From positions 1-16,307 of the forward strand of contig QHXE01000238.1 of NCBI GenBank assembly GCA_003222835.1: a DNA stretch of 16,307 nucleotides. The letters run 5' to 3'. A program made the position numbers and the translations under genes. This document shows, one piece after another, positions 8,501-14,315 of the stretch (position 1 is its first letter; every line of letters starts with the position of its first letter). This DNA is from Acidobacteriota bacterium. Lineage in GTDB: Bacteria; Acidobacteriota; Blastocatellia; Pyrinomonadales; Pyrinomonadaceae. Below the pieces are notes generated by a model, which was not told the origin of the DNA, ran no database searches, and saw only the letters and a list, made by a program, of their open reading frames with translations.

Positions 8501-10525
8501 GCTGTCTGTGTTTACATCGGCAGAACCCAACTCGCGTTCATGCAGGATGTAATCGTAGTTCTTGTACTTATAGCCGTTGTACTCCTCCTCTTTCTCGACC
8601 TTCTCGTATTTCTGTTCGATGAACTTGAGCGTGACTTTCTCGGAAACTGGATGGCCGGCATAGTCAGCAGTCTTTACTTTGATCTTCGCGGTGTCGCCTT
8701 GGTAATAGAGATAGCGTTCTGGGTATGCGTCGGCGACTGTTTTGCCGCGCGTGCCGATGAAAGAGGCTTGGCCGTGCATCTCGCGGCGCGAGGCGTCAGT
8801 GACCTGCGCTTCGAGTCGATATGAATAGTCCCATTCATCTTTCTCTTCAGGCGCCGGTACTTCGAAATCGACAGCCATCTCGCCGCGTGAATTGAGCGTG
8901 CCATCGCCTTCAGTCACCAGATCACTGCCGTAGGAACCGGAGTTTTCTTCGTCGCCACCTTCGTTCTCTGGTCCCGCCGCGTCGTCGAATTCGTCGTTTG
9001 ATTCGTCGCCCCACCACCAGTGGTAATAACGTTGCTTGTAGATGTAGTAATGCACGTCGGCGTTCGTCACCGGCGCGCCGAAGAAATAATTGGCGTTGAC
9101 CGTGAACTTCACTTTCTCGCCGACGGCGGCAAACTCTTTCGGACCCTTGACCGTCACTTTGAATTCTGGCTTCTTGTATTCCTGAACCTCGAAGTAACCA
9201 CTCGATTTCGCGTCGCCAACTGCGGCCGTGATGTTGTAGTTGCCGAGCGGTGCTTCGTCGGCGAGGTCTATCTCTCCGCTGAAACTGCCGCGCGTCGATA
9301 GCGGCAATTCCTTCTCGAAAATCTTGCCGTTATTCGGATCTTCGATCGTTACGTCGACGGTCTTGCTGTCGAGCAGTTGATAGCCATTGCGGCCCCATTG
9401 CCGCAGGATGCCTTTGAAATAGACTTTCTGTGCCGGGCGATAGATTGGGCGATCGGTATAGATATAGCTGGTGACGTCCTCGCTCGTAAGTGCATCGTCT
9501 TCGCCGCCCTCGCCGCTGAAATAGAATGATTCGACGTCGGAGATGACAAAGTTGTCGCGCTCGCGCGCCATGATCAGGTAAGCGCTTTTCTGCGATTCCT
9601 CCTGGTCGGTATTTTCTTCTGCACCCTCCTTGGCTGCCGGTTGTTTCACTTCGGTTTTGAAGACACCGCTTTTATCCGTCGTGCCGCTGGCCAGGACCTG
9701 TTTGCTTTTGGTGACTTCGATACTGACGCCTTCGTGCGGCGCGCCGGTCTTACGATCGACGACATAAACCAAAACCTGACCGTCCTTCGTCGTCTTTTCG
9801 ATCATTGTCAGATTGCTGACGATGGCGATCGAATAGGCACGCAGATCGCCATTCACGGCTTCGATCAGATAGACACCCGGTTCCTGTTTTCCGAGCGTGA
9901 CCATGCGGCCGTCGTATTCATTTTCGAGTGGCGGCAGAGGCTCGCGCCAATCTTTCACCTTCTGATCGGGATTGAGCAAAGGCACGCGCGCATAGTCGGC
10001 TATGTTCAGCGGCGTGCGGGTTGGTTCAGTCTCTCTGCGGAACTTTTGATTGAAAGTCTCGCGGTGTTGCTTCAATAAATGCATGCGGACGTAATCTCTG
10101 ACGGCGGTGAACAGAGAGATCTTCAATCGGTGGGTCCGCTCAAGCAGAGAAATCCGCGCGCCGTAGCCCTGCGAGATTTCTTCCTTCTCTTTCTCGCCCA
10201 TCTGATGCGGGTCGCCGAGCTGCTTGAAAAACTTGTTCGGGTCCTTGACGCGATATACACGGAAGTCGAGATGGTCGATGTTCTGATAGCTGGCCCAGAC
10301 GCGCGACGTTTCGCTTGTCGAATAAGTGCGATTCGTCGTCAGCGAGAAATAGGGCTTACTGTTGGCGACAGTCGGCGCGGGCGTCTCTGGCTGTGCGGGT
10401 GGCGCAGGTTGGTTCCGCACGGCGCGCGAACGAATCACGTTGAAGCCAAAAGCGGATGCGACGACGATTAAATATGTAGCTGCGGTCAGTAATAGGCTGC
10501 GCAGGCGTTGATTAGTTTCAGACAC
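5597..10525 (-). CDS. Bacterial alpha-2-macroglobulin family protein with intact thioester
   Basis: This is a large periplasmic protease-trap protein of about 1642 residues, the normal size for bacterial alpha-2-macroglobulins. A hydrophobic helix (about 10-30) works as signal or anchor and is followed by a Pro-rich linker. There is no lipobox Cys, unlike the lipoprotein YfhM. Visible landmarks are macroglobulin-like domains with YTDRPIYRP (about 357), an acidic insert rich in Asp, Glu and Gly (about 502-535), a bait-region-side domain with AEVSLGIVDEAIYSI, LPDNLTTWRATARA, then PYGCTEQ with thioester Cys1157 and Gln1160. The alpha-helical thioester domain follows (about 1150-1440, with GGWGWW), and a C-terminal beta domain with PIPAG. 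The GTG at 10525 was chosen because AGGGAGG lies 9 nt upstream. A TTG at 10579 would overlap the previous gene and add 18 unlikely residues. DUF1175 precedes it, as with yfaT/yfaS. Confidence 0.93.
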   Translation of the reverse strand: MSETNQRLRSLLLTAATYLIVVASAFGFNVIRSRAVRNQPAPPAQPETPAPTVANSKPYFSLTTNRTYSTSETSRVWASYQNIDHLDFRVYRVKDPNKFFKQLGDPHQMGEKEKEEISQGYGARISLLERTHRLKISLFTAVRDYVRMHLLKQHRETFNQKFRRETEPTRTPLNIADYARVPLLNPDQKVKDWREPLPPLENEYDGRMVTLGKQEPGVYLIEAVNGDLRAYSIAIVSNLTMIEKTTKDGQVLVYVVDRKTGAPHEGVSIEVTKSKQVLASGTTDKSGVFKTEVKQPAAKEGAEENTDQEESQKSAYLIMARERDNFVISDVESFYFSGEGGEDDALTSEDVTSYIYTDRPIYRPAQKVYFKGILRQWGRNGYQLLDSKTVDVTIEDPNNGKIFEKELPLSTRGSFSGEIDLADEAPLGNYNITAAVGDAKSSGYFEVQEYKKPEFKVTVKGPKEFAAVGEKVKFTVNANYFFGAPVTNADVHYYIYKQRYYHWWWGDESNDEFDDAAGPENEGGDEENSGSYGSDLVTEGDGTLNSRGEMAVDFEVPAPEEKDEWDYSYRLEAQVTDASRREMHGQASFIGTRGKTVADAYPERYLYYQGDTAKIKVKTADYAGHPVSEKVTLKFIEQKYEKVEKEEEYNGYKYKNYDYILHERELGSADVNTDSQGNAAYDFTVPSPGSIYVKAILSENGKEIVNRGGSFWAPDKKGEWSDFEYRDYDEKSIKLVPDKKSYKAGETAHVLAMLPADKAHLLVTTELSNVITAREIDAAGRSIVIDVPIEQRYEPNVYLDVSFVKDSDMYSQSQLIAVPARDKMLKLDIVPNKKEFKPRDVASYTIVARNEDGSPAANAEVSLGIVDEAIYSIQAETARNIKREFYGKRYNEVQTSLAIHYKFAGFAGDKPVDLAKNKSAYQLADFKNESAYAEPTIRREFKDTAFWQPDAVTGGDGKATVNFKLPDNLTTWRATARAVTTDTRVGSAVQKTIARKDVIMRLEMPRFLTEGDTVTISGVVHNFLKSDKSTKISLDLNGAQLLDSPSETVTIKQNGEHRVDWRVQANQVGKLTLLAKALTDTESDAVEMTMEIVPHGLKQTVGNTTTLTQNDADQTFSLDLSANPDSQARNLRIEASPSLAGTLFGALDYLTSFPYGCTEQTMSSFLPNVIVAQTLKDVPTAKIRASNDLDKKVQRGLDRLYAYQHDDGGWGWWKDDKSDPFMTAYVVDGLTLASKAGYQIDLGRRDQGREKLASLLNAGKNDNGNPIDDETRSYMIYAYTESGDSDGHYLEALYAKRGSLGPYGRALLALSLHQRKDGRAKEIAGAIAASAQTDEFEAHWQTARVNDYGRNVYLDAEATALSLKALSQVDPSNALLPKVARWLVKNRQNGYYWLSTKETAFAIYGLTDYLKVSHELSPDYSFEIYLNGAQVAQQHVGAGEATNAQDFVITKKAGEVSNNNQIRVVKHGRGALYLSASVQYFTAEDNVPAQSSGNLKIAREYLRLHVTENENGKSSWKIEPLTGELRSGDLIVVRLHLTGARAQYLMIEDPIPAGAEQVAQVSGIYLNYTTGQWTDWYSAREFRDNRTAIFVDYFNGDATFQYAMRVEVPGEFRIAPARAELMYQPTIQANTSNDRLRILDKK

Positions 10526-10571
10526 GATCGATTGCCTCCCTGGAGACTTCCCTTGACAACTAAAAATGAAA

Positions 10572-11501
10572 TCATTCAAGAATCTTCAGTCGATAAAACC
10601 CAAGAAAATTTCTATTGCTTTCCAGCGGCCGCCAACGCGGATCGGGATGATGTTCGAGCACCGAAAGCTCGACCTTCTTAACCGTCCCCTTGTCTGTCGG
10701 CGACGAACCGGTGTGATAGACCACCCAATCTCGCTGTCCATTTGGCGCCACGCGCGGCGAGCCCAGAAAAATCATCACGTGATAAGGAAACTTCTGGACC
10801 CAGGGTTGATAGAAGAAGAGCAGATCACCGGCTTCGGCTTGCCGCCGATCTCGACTCACAAAAGTCGCATTGAAATTTTTGAGCGCGCGGCCATCGGCGA
10901 ATTCGGAGAATCTTCCGTCGCGTAGATCGCTTTCATGAAACGATCCGAAATCAGTGCGAAAGATTTTTTCTCCGAGCGGATTGTGATCGAGATCGAAACC
11001 AGCAACATCCGACGCCACAGGGTCGTAGCCCGGGCCCATCTTCTGAAACCAGAGGCGATCGTGACGCCGCAGCGCTTCACGAATTGCAAAGCGCGCCAGT
11101 CCGGCACAATCGTGCTGTTCGATCTTCCATTGATCGCTCAACTGATAGAACTGCATTTCAGCGATTGCCGTGAACCACCAACGAAAGTTGTCGCGATCTT
11201 GAAATGTGTGCAGTTCGACAGCGTCGGGGATGCCGTCGTTATCTGAGTCGATCAGTTTGCGGTCAGAGAGGAACGATTGGTTGGTTTCTGAGGTGGATGA
11301 ACTTGATGGACTTGTGTTCTGCTTAGTGCCTCCCGCCTCCTGCTTCCTGCTTCCTGCTGCGGCGGGTACCCCTTCGAAGCCCCGCGCACGCGGCAGCAAT
11401 CGATTCACGCCCCATCCCACGGCCGCGAGCGAAACGATGAGGATGCTCGCCATCGTCGTCGAGCGCCTCGAAGGGGCACGCATTTGAAAGGGGATTAGCA
11501 T
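10572..11501 (-). CDS. DUF1175 (YfaT-type) membrane-anchored protein with NlpC/P60-like signature
   Basis: This 309-residue protein resembles the DUF1175 family, typified by E. coli YfaT, whose gene accompanies the macroglobulin gene yfaS. It has an N-terminal hydrophobic segment (about 17-32) and a low-complexity linker encoded in part by a heptamer tandem. A DSDNDGIPDAVEL stretch near residue 85 looks like a calcium-binding EF-hand or thrombospondin-3 type loop. The main domain has HDCAGLARF (Cys132), then EAGDLLFF, then YHVMIFLG (His241) and VVYHTG (His263). This order and spacing mirror the NlpC/P60 pattern DCSGL...GDLVFF...HVGIYLG. A cysteine amidase-like fold is therefore inferred, not proven. 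The ATG at 11501 has AGTAGG 5 nt before it; a GTG two codons upstream is an alternative. The macroglobulin start lies 46 nt downstream, so the two form an operon. Confidence 0.85.
   Translation of the reverse strand: MLIPFQMRAPSRRSTTMASILIVSLAAVGWGVNRLLPRARGFEGVPAAAGSRKQEAGGTKQNTSPSSSSTSETNQSFLSDRKLIDSDNDGIPDAVELHTFQDRDNFRWWFTAIAEMQFYQLSDQWKIEQHDCAGLARFAIREALRRHDRLWFQKMGPGYDPVASDVAGFDLDHNPLGEKIFRTDFGSFHESDLRDGRFSEFADGRALKNFNATFVSRDRRQAEAGDLLFFYQPWVQKFPYHVMIFLGSPRVAPNGQRDWVVYHTGSSPTDKGTVKKVELSVLEHHPDPRWRPLESNRNFLGFYRLKILE
11335..11362. repeat. Heptanucleotide tandem repeat in the DUF1175 gene
   Basis: The 7-nt unit GCTTCCT occurs as GCCTCCT, GCTTCCT, GCTTCCT and a decayed fourth copy. On the coding strand it yields the linker peptide SRKQEAGG right after the membrane helix. 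Gain or loss of one unit would shift the reading frame. Confidence 0.7.
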
Positions 11502-11719
11502 TGCCACCTACTATGACGCCGTAATTAGTTCATTTTGCACGCGGATGCTATCACGTATCGGTCAGGCCAACCACTTTTATGTTGCGGCACGCTACGCCGC
11601 GCCTAAGTGTGGATTCCCTCAGTTATGGTCGCGACAAAATTCGCGAACGCTTGGTTGTGCGCAAAATTTTGATTTTCGATGGCAAGACCAAGTCTTTTCA
11701 CTTTGCCCGCAGAAAGTTA

Positions 11720-11748
11720 TTGCAAAATCGGGAGGGCTCCGGTTAGAT
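11720..11748 (+). promoter_or_regulatory. Candidate sigma-70-like promoter for the lysW-like gene
   Basis: TTGCAA (11720-11725) and TTAGAT (11743-11748) are separated by 17 nt, close to the TTGACA/TATAAT consensus. Transcription would start near 11755. It is a motif match only; the palindrome at 11779 would then lie in the 5' untranslated region. Confidence 0.35.
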
Positions 11749-11778
11749 TGAGGCCGTAAGGATTCAAGAGATTAAGGT

Positions 11779-11794
11779 GCGTGAGTACTCACGC
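11779..11794. promoter_or_regulatory. 16-bp perfect palindrome, candidate operator
   Basis: GCGTGAGTACTCACGC is a perfect dyad 37 nt upstream of the lysW-like start codon. It has no loop, so it suits a dimeric repressor site better than a terminator hairpin. The binding protein is unknown. Confidence 0.45.
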
Positions 11795-11830
11795 CGCAAG
11801 TAGACCAAATCTTCACTGGAGGTAGGAGAA

Positions 11831-12016
11831 GTGCCGACCGGAACATGTCCCGAATGCGAAGCCGACGTTCATGTCGATACCGACGCGGACAAAGGCGAGA
11901 TAGTTGATTGTGAAGAGTGTGGAATTCAATTGGAAGTCGTTGGCCTCGATCCCGTCGAATTGGACATTGTCGAAGAAGAAGGCATCGACGAAGATGAGGA
12001 CGAGGATGAGTTCTGA
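11831..12016 (+). CDS. lysW: LysW-like amino-group carrier protein (zinc ribbon, acidic tail)
   Basis: LysW is the small acidic carrier that holds alpha-aminoadipate or glutamate during lysine or arginine synthesis in Thermus, Deinococcus and archaea. This 61-residue protein has the family's zinc ribbon with Cys6, Cys9, Cys27 and Cys30 (GTCPEC and CEEC), then the LysW hallmark LEVVGLDPVELD and a run of acidic residues. Oddly, it ends EDEDEDEF. Canonical LysW ends EDWGE, and the C-terminal Glu is the attachment point for the substrate, so carrier function is uncertain. The start is a GTG at 11831, with GGAGG 8 nt upstream and a second AGGAG closer in. No LysX, LysZ or ArgX gene lies nearby. 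It may be a diverged paralogue with another task. Confidence 0.85.
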   Translation: MPTGTCPECEADVHVDTDADKGEIVDCEECGIQLEVVGLDPVELDIVEEEGIDEDEDEDEF

Positions 12017-12048
12017 GAGTGATCAGTAAGCGGTGAGGAAAAAGTAAT

Positions 12049-12180
12049 TCATTTTCCATTTATCATTGCTGTCTAATCGGATCTGAGCTTGCCGATCACC
12101 TCATTTGATCTGGATTCCGCTTGCCGGAAAAATGGCAAATGAAAAATATCAAATTATATCGAAAGACAAATGGAAAATGA
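12049..12180. repeat. Inverted repeat between convergent genes
   Basis: TCATTTTCCATTTATC (12049-12064) pairs with GACAAATGGAAAATGA (12165-12180) with a single mismatch. A third related word, AATGGCAAATGAAAAAT, lies at 12131. The right arm abuts the stop codon of the VWA gene. Position between two convergent genes suggests a bidirectional terminator or a mobile AATGGCAAATG-type repeat. The inner 100 nt hold no gene. Confidence 0.6.
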
Positions 12181-13227
12181 TCACTGCTTTCCTGCCTGAT
12201 ATCCCGGTCGGCTTTGGCGCAGTGTTAGTCCGCCCGGCCCTTCAATTTTAATCGTGTGGAACTTGCCGTCGTTTCTCTTTTCATTCGGCGGATAAAACGA
12301 TAGCGCGTAGGCGGTGGCAACCTCTTCCGCGATGGCCCGAAACAACGGCCCCAGATCTTTTTCGTTTGCGTAGACACTGCGGCCGCCGGTTTTCTCAACC
12401 AAGCCGCTGACGTCGAGCGGCGTCGGCAGCGGCGTCATGTTAGTGGACGCGAGCAGGTGCGTGTATGAAGGCATCGTGACGACGTACACACTGGTGTCGG
12501 CGGCATTGGCGCGTTCGATCACTGTGTCCGGCGAAACTACGTCGCCGACCGGAAAGCCGTCGGTGATTACGACGACGGCGCGTTTTACCGATTGATGTGC
12601 TCGCGTCAGGGGCGCGTGGCGCGCGAGCATGCGCACGGCGTCGTCAACGGCATCATAAGTATGCGTGGACATTCCATTTGGTTCATGCGCCAGACGCTCG
12701 AATGCGCGTTCAAGTTTCTCGCGATCGCCGGTAAAACTCTGAATCGTTTTTACGCGCATGCCAAAGATTAGGACCGCAAAGACTGCCGGATGCTCTGCCA
12801 GACGCTTTGAGAACTCGCGCATCGCATCGCTGACCCGGGCGATTTCTTCCGGAGACATACTGCCGGAGAGATCGAGGGCGAAAACAATCGCGACGGGGCG
12901 CGGTGCGCCTTCAATCTTCTCGACATTGAAAGACGCAATTGGGCGCTCGATGCCGTCTTCGAATAATTTGAAGTCCTCCTTTTTCAAATTACGCACCAGC
13001 CGCCCCTTCGAATCAGTTACCGTGACGTCAAGCGGAACCAGATCCGTATCGACCTTAATGACATCCTGCGGTTCACTCTCACTTGGGAGCGCGCGACGGG
13101 GCCGTTGTTTTTGGGCGGCGTCTTGCTGGGCTTGCGCGAGAAAAGGGACCAGAGCGATTAAGAAAAACGCCAGGGCGGGCAAACAAACTTGCCGTAGCCA
13201 TCGAGATCGGATAAAAGCAGATGACAT
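12181..13227 (-). CDS. Secreted VWA-domain protein (acidobacterial VWFA-related type)
   Basis: This 348-residue exported protein carries a von Willebrand factor A domain like those annotated as VWFA-related acidobacterial proteins (TIGR03436), a family expanded in Acidobacteriota. A signal peptide (about 1-33, ending AQAQ) is followed by a conserved lead-in with VPLDVTVTDSKGRLVRNLKKEDFKLFEDG, a small beta domain. The VWA domain (about 110-300) has a complete metal-binding MIDAS site: DLSGS (Asp119, Ser121, Ser123), a Thr near 188 in STHTYDAV, and Asp223 in VITDGFP. The C-terminus has YALSFYPP, typical of the family. The ligand is unknown; a role in adhesion or in assembling envelope proteins is plausible. 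A TATAAT box lies only 11 nt upstream of the ATG and no Shine-Dalgarno is visible, which fits a leaderless mRNA. Confidence 0.9.
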   Translation of the reverse strand: MSSAFIRSRWLRQVCLPALAFFLIALVPFLAQAQQDAAQKQRPRRALPSESEPQDVIKVDTDLVPLDVTVTDSKGRLVRNLKKEDFKLFEDGIERPIASFNVEKIEGAPRPVAIVFALDLSGSMSPEEIARVSDAMREFSKRLAEHPAVFAVLIFGMRVKTIQSFTGDREKLERAFERLAHEPNGMSTHTYDAVDDAVRMLARHAPLTRAHQSVKRAVVVITDGFPVGDVVSPDTVIERANAADTSVYVVTMPSYTHLLASTNMTPLPTPLDVSGLVEKTGGRSVYANEKDLGPLFRAIAEEVATAYALSFYPPNEKRNDGKFHTIKIEGPGGLTLRQSRPGYQAGKQ

Positions 13228-13238
13228 GATCAGGGCAA

Positions 13239-13244
13239 ATTATA
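13239..13244 (-). promoter_or_regulatory. TATAAT -10 box for the VWA gene, probable leaderless start
   Basis: A perfect TATAAT on the minus strand ends 11 nt before the ATG at 13227, so transcription would begin only about 4-6 nt upstream of the start codon. The -35 is weak: TTGGCG lies 19 nt upstream of the -10. No purine-rich ribosome site lies between the box and the ATG. Confidence 0.5.
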
Positions 13245-13334
13245 CGCTGCTAACAATTGCTCACGCCAAACGCACCGCGGGCAACGGCGCTTGGTGTAAT
13301 AACCTTCCTACTCTTTGTCAGGAGGGACACGTTC

Positions 13335-13358
13335 ATGGCGACGCATTCCCGTACGTAA
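13335..13358 (+). CDS. Possible seven-codon leader ORF (MATHSRT)
   Basis: A strong AGGAGG (13319-13324) lies 10 nt before an ATG that opens a frame of seven codons ending TAA. It precedes the secreted carboxypeptidase-regulatory-like gene by 23 nt. It may be a leader peptide or a chance occurrence; nothing else supports translation. Confidence 0.25.
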   Translation: MATHSRT

Positions 13359-13381
13359 TAACTTTGGAGTTGAGGAAACAA

Positions 13382-14005
13382 ATGAATTCGAAGAGATTAA
13401 TCTGCGCATCCGTCTTGGTGCTTCTCGCTGCTTTTCTTTGTCTGGCTCAGGACAAGAATAACGGCGCGATCAAAGGAAAAGTTCGCGTCGAGAGAGGCTC
13501 GGCCGGAGGCGTGGCCGTGATTCTGCGGCAGGAAGATCGCGAGATAATGCGCACGACAACTGATAAGAGAGGCGACTTTGTGCTGTCTCACGTCAATCCT
13601 GGGATTTATGGTGTGACGCTCCGCAAGCCCGGGCTGGCCGTAGGTTCGATTGAAAAAATTGAAGTAAGAGGCGGGCAGACACGCGCGCTGGGCGATCATC
13701 TTTTCCTGAAGATCGATGAAGGATCGATTGCCTTCATAAAGGGCAGCGTCTTCAACGAGGGTGGCAGGATCGTACGCGGCGTGCGCATCGAGCTGTCAAA
13801 AATCGTTGACGAGAGTTCTACCCAAAAGCTTGATGCGCGAATTACGGACGAGGATGGCGCGTTTGTTTTCCGACTTCCGCCTGAACCTGCCAAATATCGC
13901 GTCACCCTTAAGGCTGAGGGCTCAGCGCCGGTGACACAAGATGTCGCGGTCGAGAGCGCCGCTGTCTATCGCGTCTCGTTGACGTTGAAGTCGAATCCGA
14001 AGTGA
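13382..14005 (+). CDS. Secreted carboxypeptidase-regulatory-like (CarboxypepD_reg) protein
   Basis: This 207-residue exported protein has a signal peptide (about 1-20, ending LCLAQ) and two predicted beta-sandwich repeats of the carboxypeptidase regulatory-like type. The first is about 24-95 (AIKGKVRV...GGVAVILR...TTTDKRGDFVLSHVNPGIYGVTLRKPG). The second is about 115-205 (FIKGSVFNEGGRIVRGVRIEL...ARITDEDGAFVFRLPPEPAKYRVTLKAEG). These folds are non-enzymatic and are common as surface or TonB-linked modules. The ATG at 13382 was chosen because TGAGG lies 6 nt upstream and the signal peptide starts there. The frame is open for 208 codons further upstream, but that part is antisense to the VWA gene and encodes nothing recognisable. 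An HTH gene starts 1 nt after its stop. Confidence 0.85.
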   Translation: MNSKRLICASVLVLLAAFLCLAQDKNNGAIKGKVRVERGSAGGVAVILRQEDREIMRTTTDKRGDFVLSHVNPGIYGVTLRKPGLAVGSIEKIEVRGGQTRALGDHLFLKIDEGSIAFIKGSVFNEGGRIVRGVRIELSKIVDESSTQKLDARITDEDGAFVFRLPPEPAKYRVTLKAEGSAPVTQDVAVESAAVYRVSLTLKSNPK

Positions 14006-14006
14006 A

Positions 14007-14249
14007 ATGTCTGACCGGGAAGAGTTTCTAACTGCGAAACAACTCGCCGAAATTCTTCAGGTGAGTGAATCGACAGTCCGTCGTCTGGCTCAAAAGCGCC
14101 GCATCCCATCAGTGCGCCTGACGCCCCGCCTTATTCGATTCCATCTCGATGCCGTGCGCGAGGCTTTGGATGTGCCCCGCGTGGCGCGTCCACAGGGGAT
14201 CCTCACTGACGATGCACAGTTGTCCTTTGAGGATTTGCTTTCGAGTTAA
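14007..14249 (+). CDS. Excisionase-family (MerR-like HTH_17) DNA-binding protein
   Basis: This 80-residue protein has a winged helix-turn-helix of the excisionase/HTH_17 type: FLTAKQLAEILQVSESTVRRLAQKRRIPSVRLTPRLIRFHLDAV, residues about 7-50. The tail (about 55-80) is short and acidic, ending SFEDLLSS. Such domains act in phage excision but also as small chromosomal regulators. No integrase or attachment site is visible here, so a regulator is more likely. The ATG lies 1 nt after the stop of the secreted beta-repeat protein, which implies translational coupling with that gene. No independent Shine-Dalgarno is evident. Confidence 0.85.
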   Translation: MSDREEFLTAKQLAEILQVSESTVRRLAQKRRIPSVRLTPRLIRFHLDAVREALDVPRVARPQGILTDDAQLSFEDLLSS

Positions 14250-14315
14250 TGCTTGAATCCAGCGCCGCAACCAAAACTCGACCGCGTGGCTTAGTAACTA
14301 GAAGATAATTCATCC

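Larger units (their letters stand above)
11502..11830. other. Divergent intergenic region of about 330 nt
   Basis: This gap separates the leftward DUF1175/macroglobulin cluster from the rightward lysW-like gene and should hold promoters for both. I see no convincing gene in it: the 68-codon frame at 11545-11751 has no recognisable features and no ribosome site. A weak inverted repeat (CAAAATTCGCG near 11635 against GCGCAAAATTTTG near 11659) is present. The candidate promoter and palindrome on the lysW side are listed separately. No clear promoter was recognised for the leftward cluster. Confidence 0.6.

Noticed and set aside
5723..10471. Many antisense and alternate-frame open frames of 60-145 codons across the macroglobulin gene
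   Set aside because: They are shadows of a long real gene in a GC-balanced genome with few stops; none shows a domain or ribosome site.
10526..10579. TTG at 10579 as start of the macroglobulin
   Set aside because: It lies inside the end of the DUF1175 gene, has no ribosome site, and the GTG at 10525 has AGGGAGG at a good distance.
11545..11751. 68-codon plus-strand frame in the divergent intergenic region
   Set aside because: No ribosome site, no family features, Cys/Arg/Gln-rich composition unlike neighbours, and it covers the candidate promoter.
12758..13381. 208-codon upstream extension of the secreted carboxypeptidase-regulatory-like gene
   Set aside because: Most of it is antisense to the VWA gene, it has no recognisable domain, and a ribosome site plus a signal peptide mark the start at 13382.
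14250..14315. Terminator between the convergent HTH and small secreted protein genes
   Set aside because: I found no stable stem followed by a T-run in these 66 nt.
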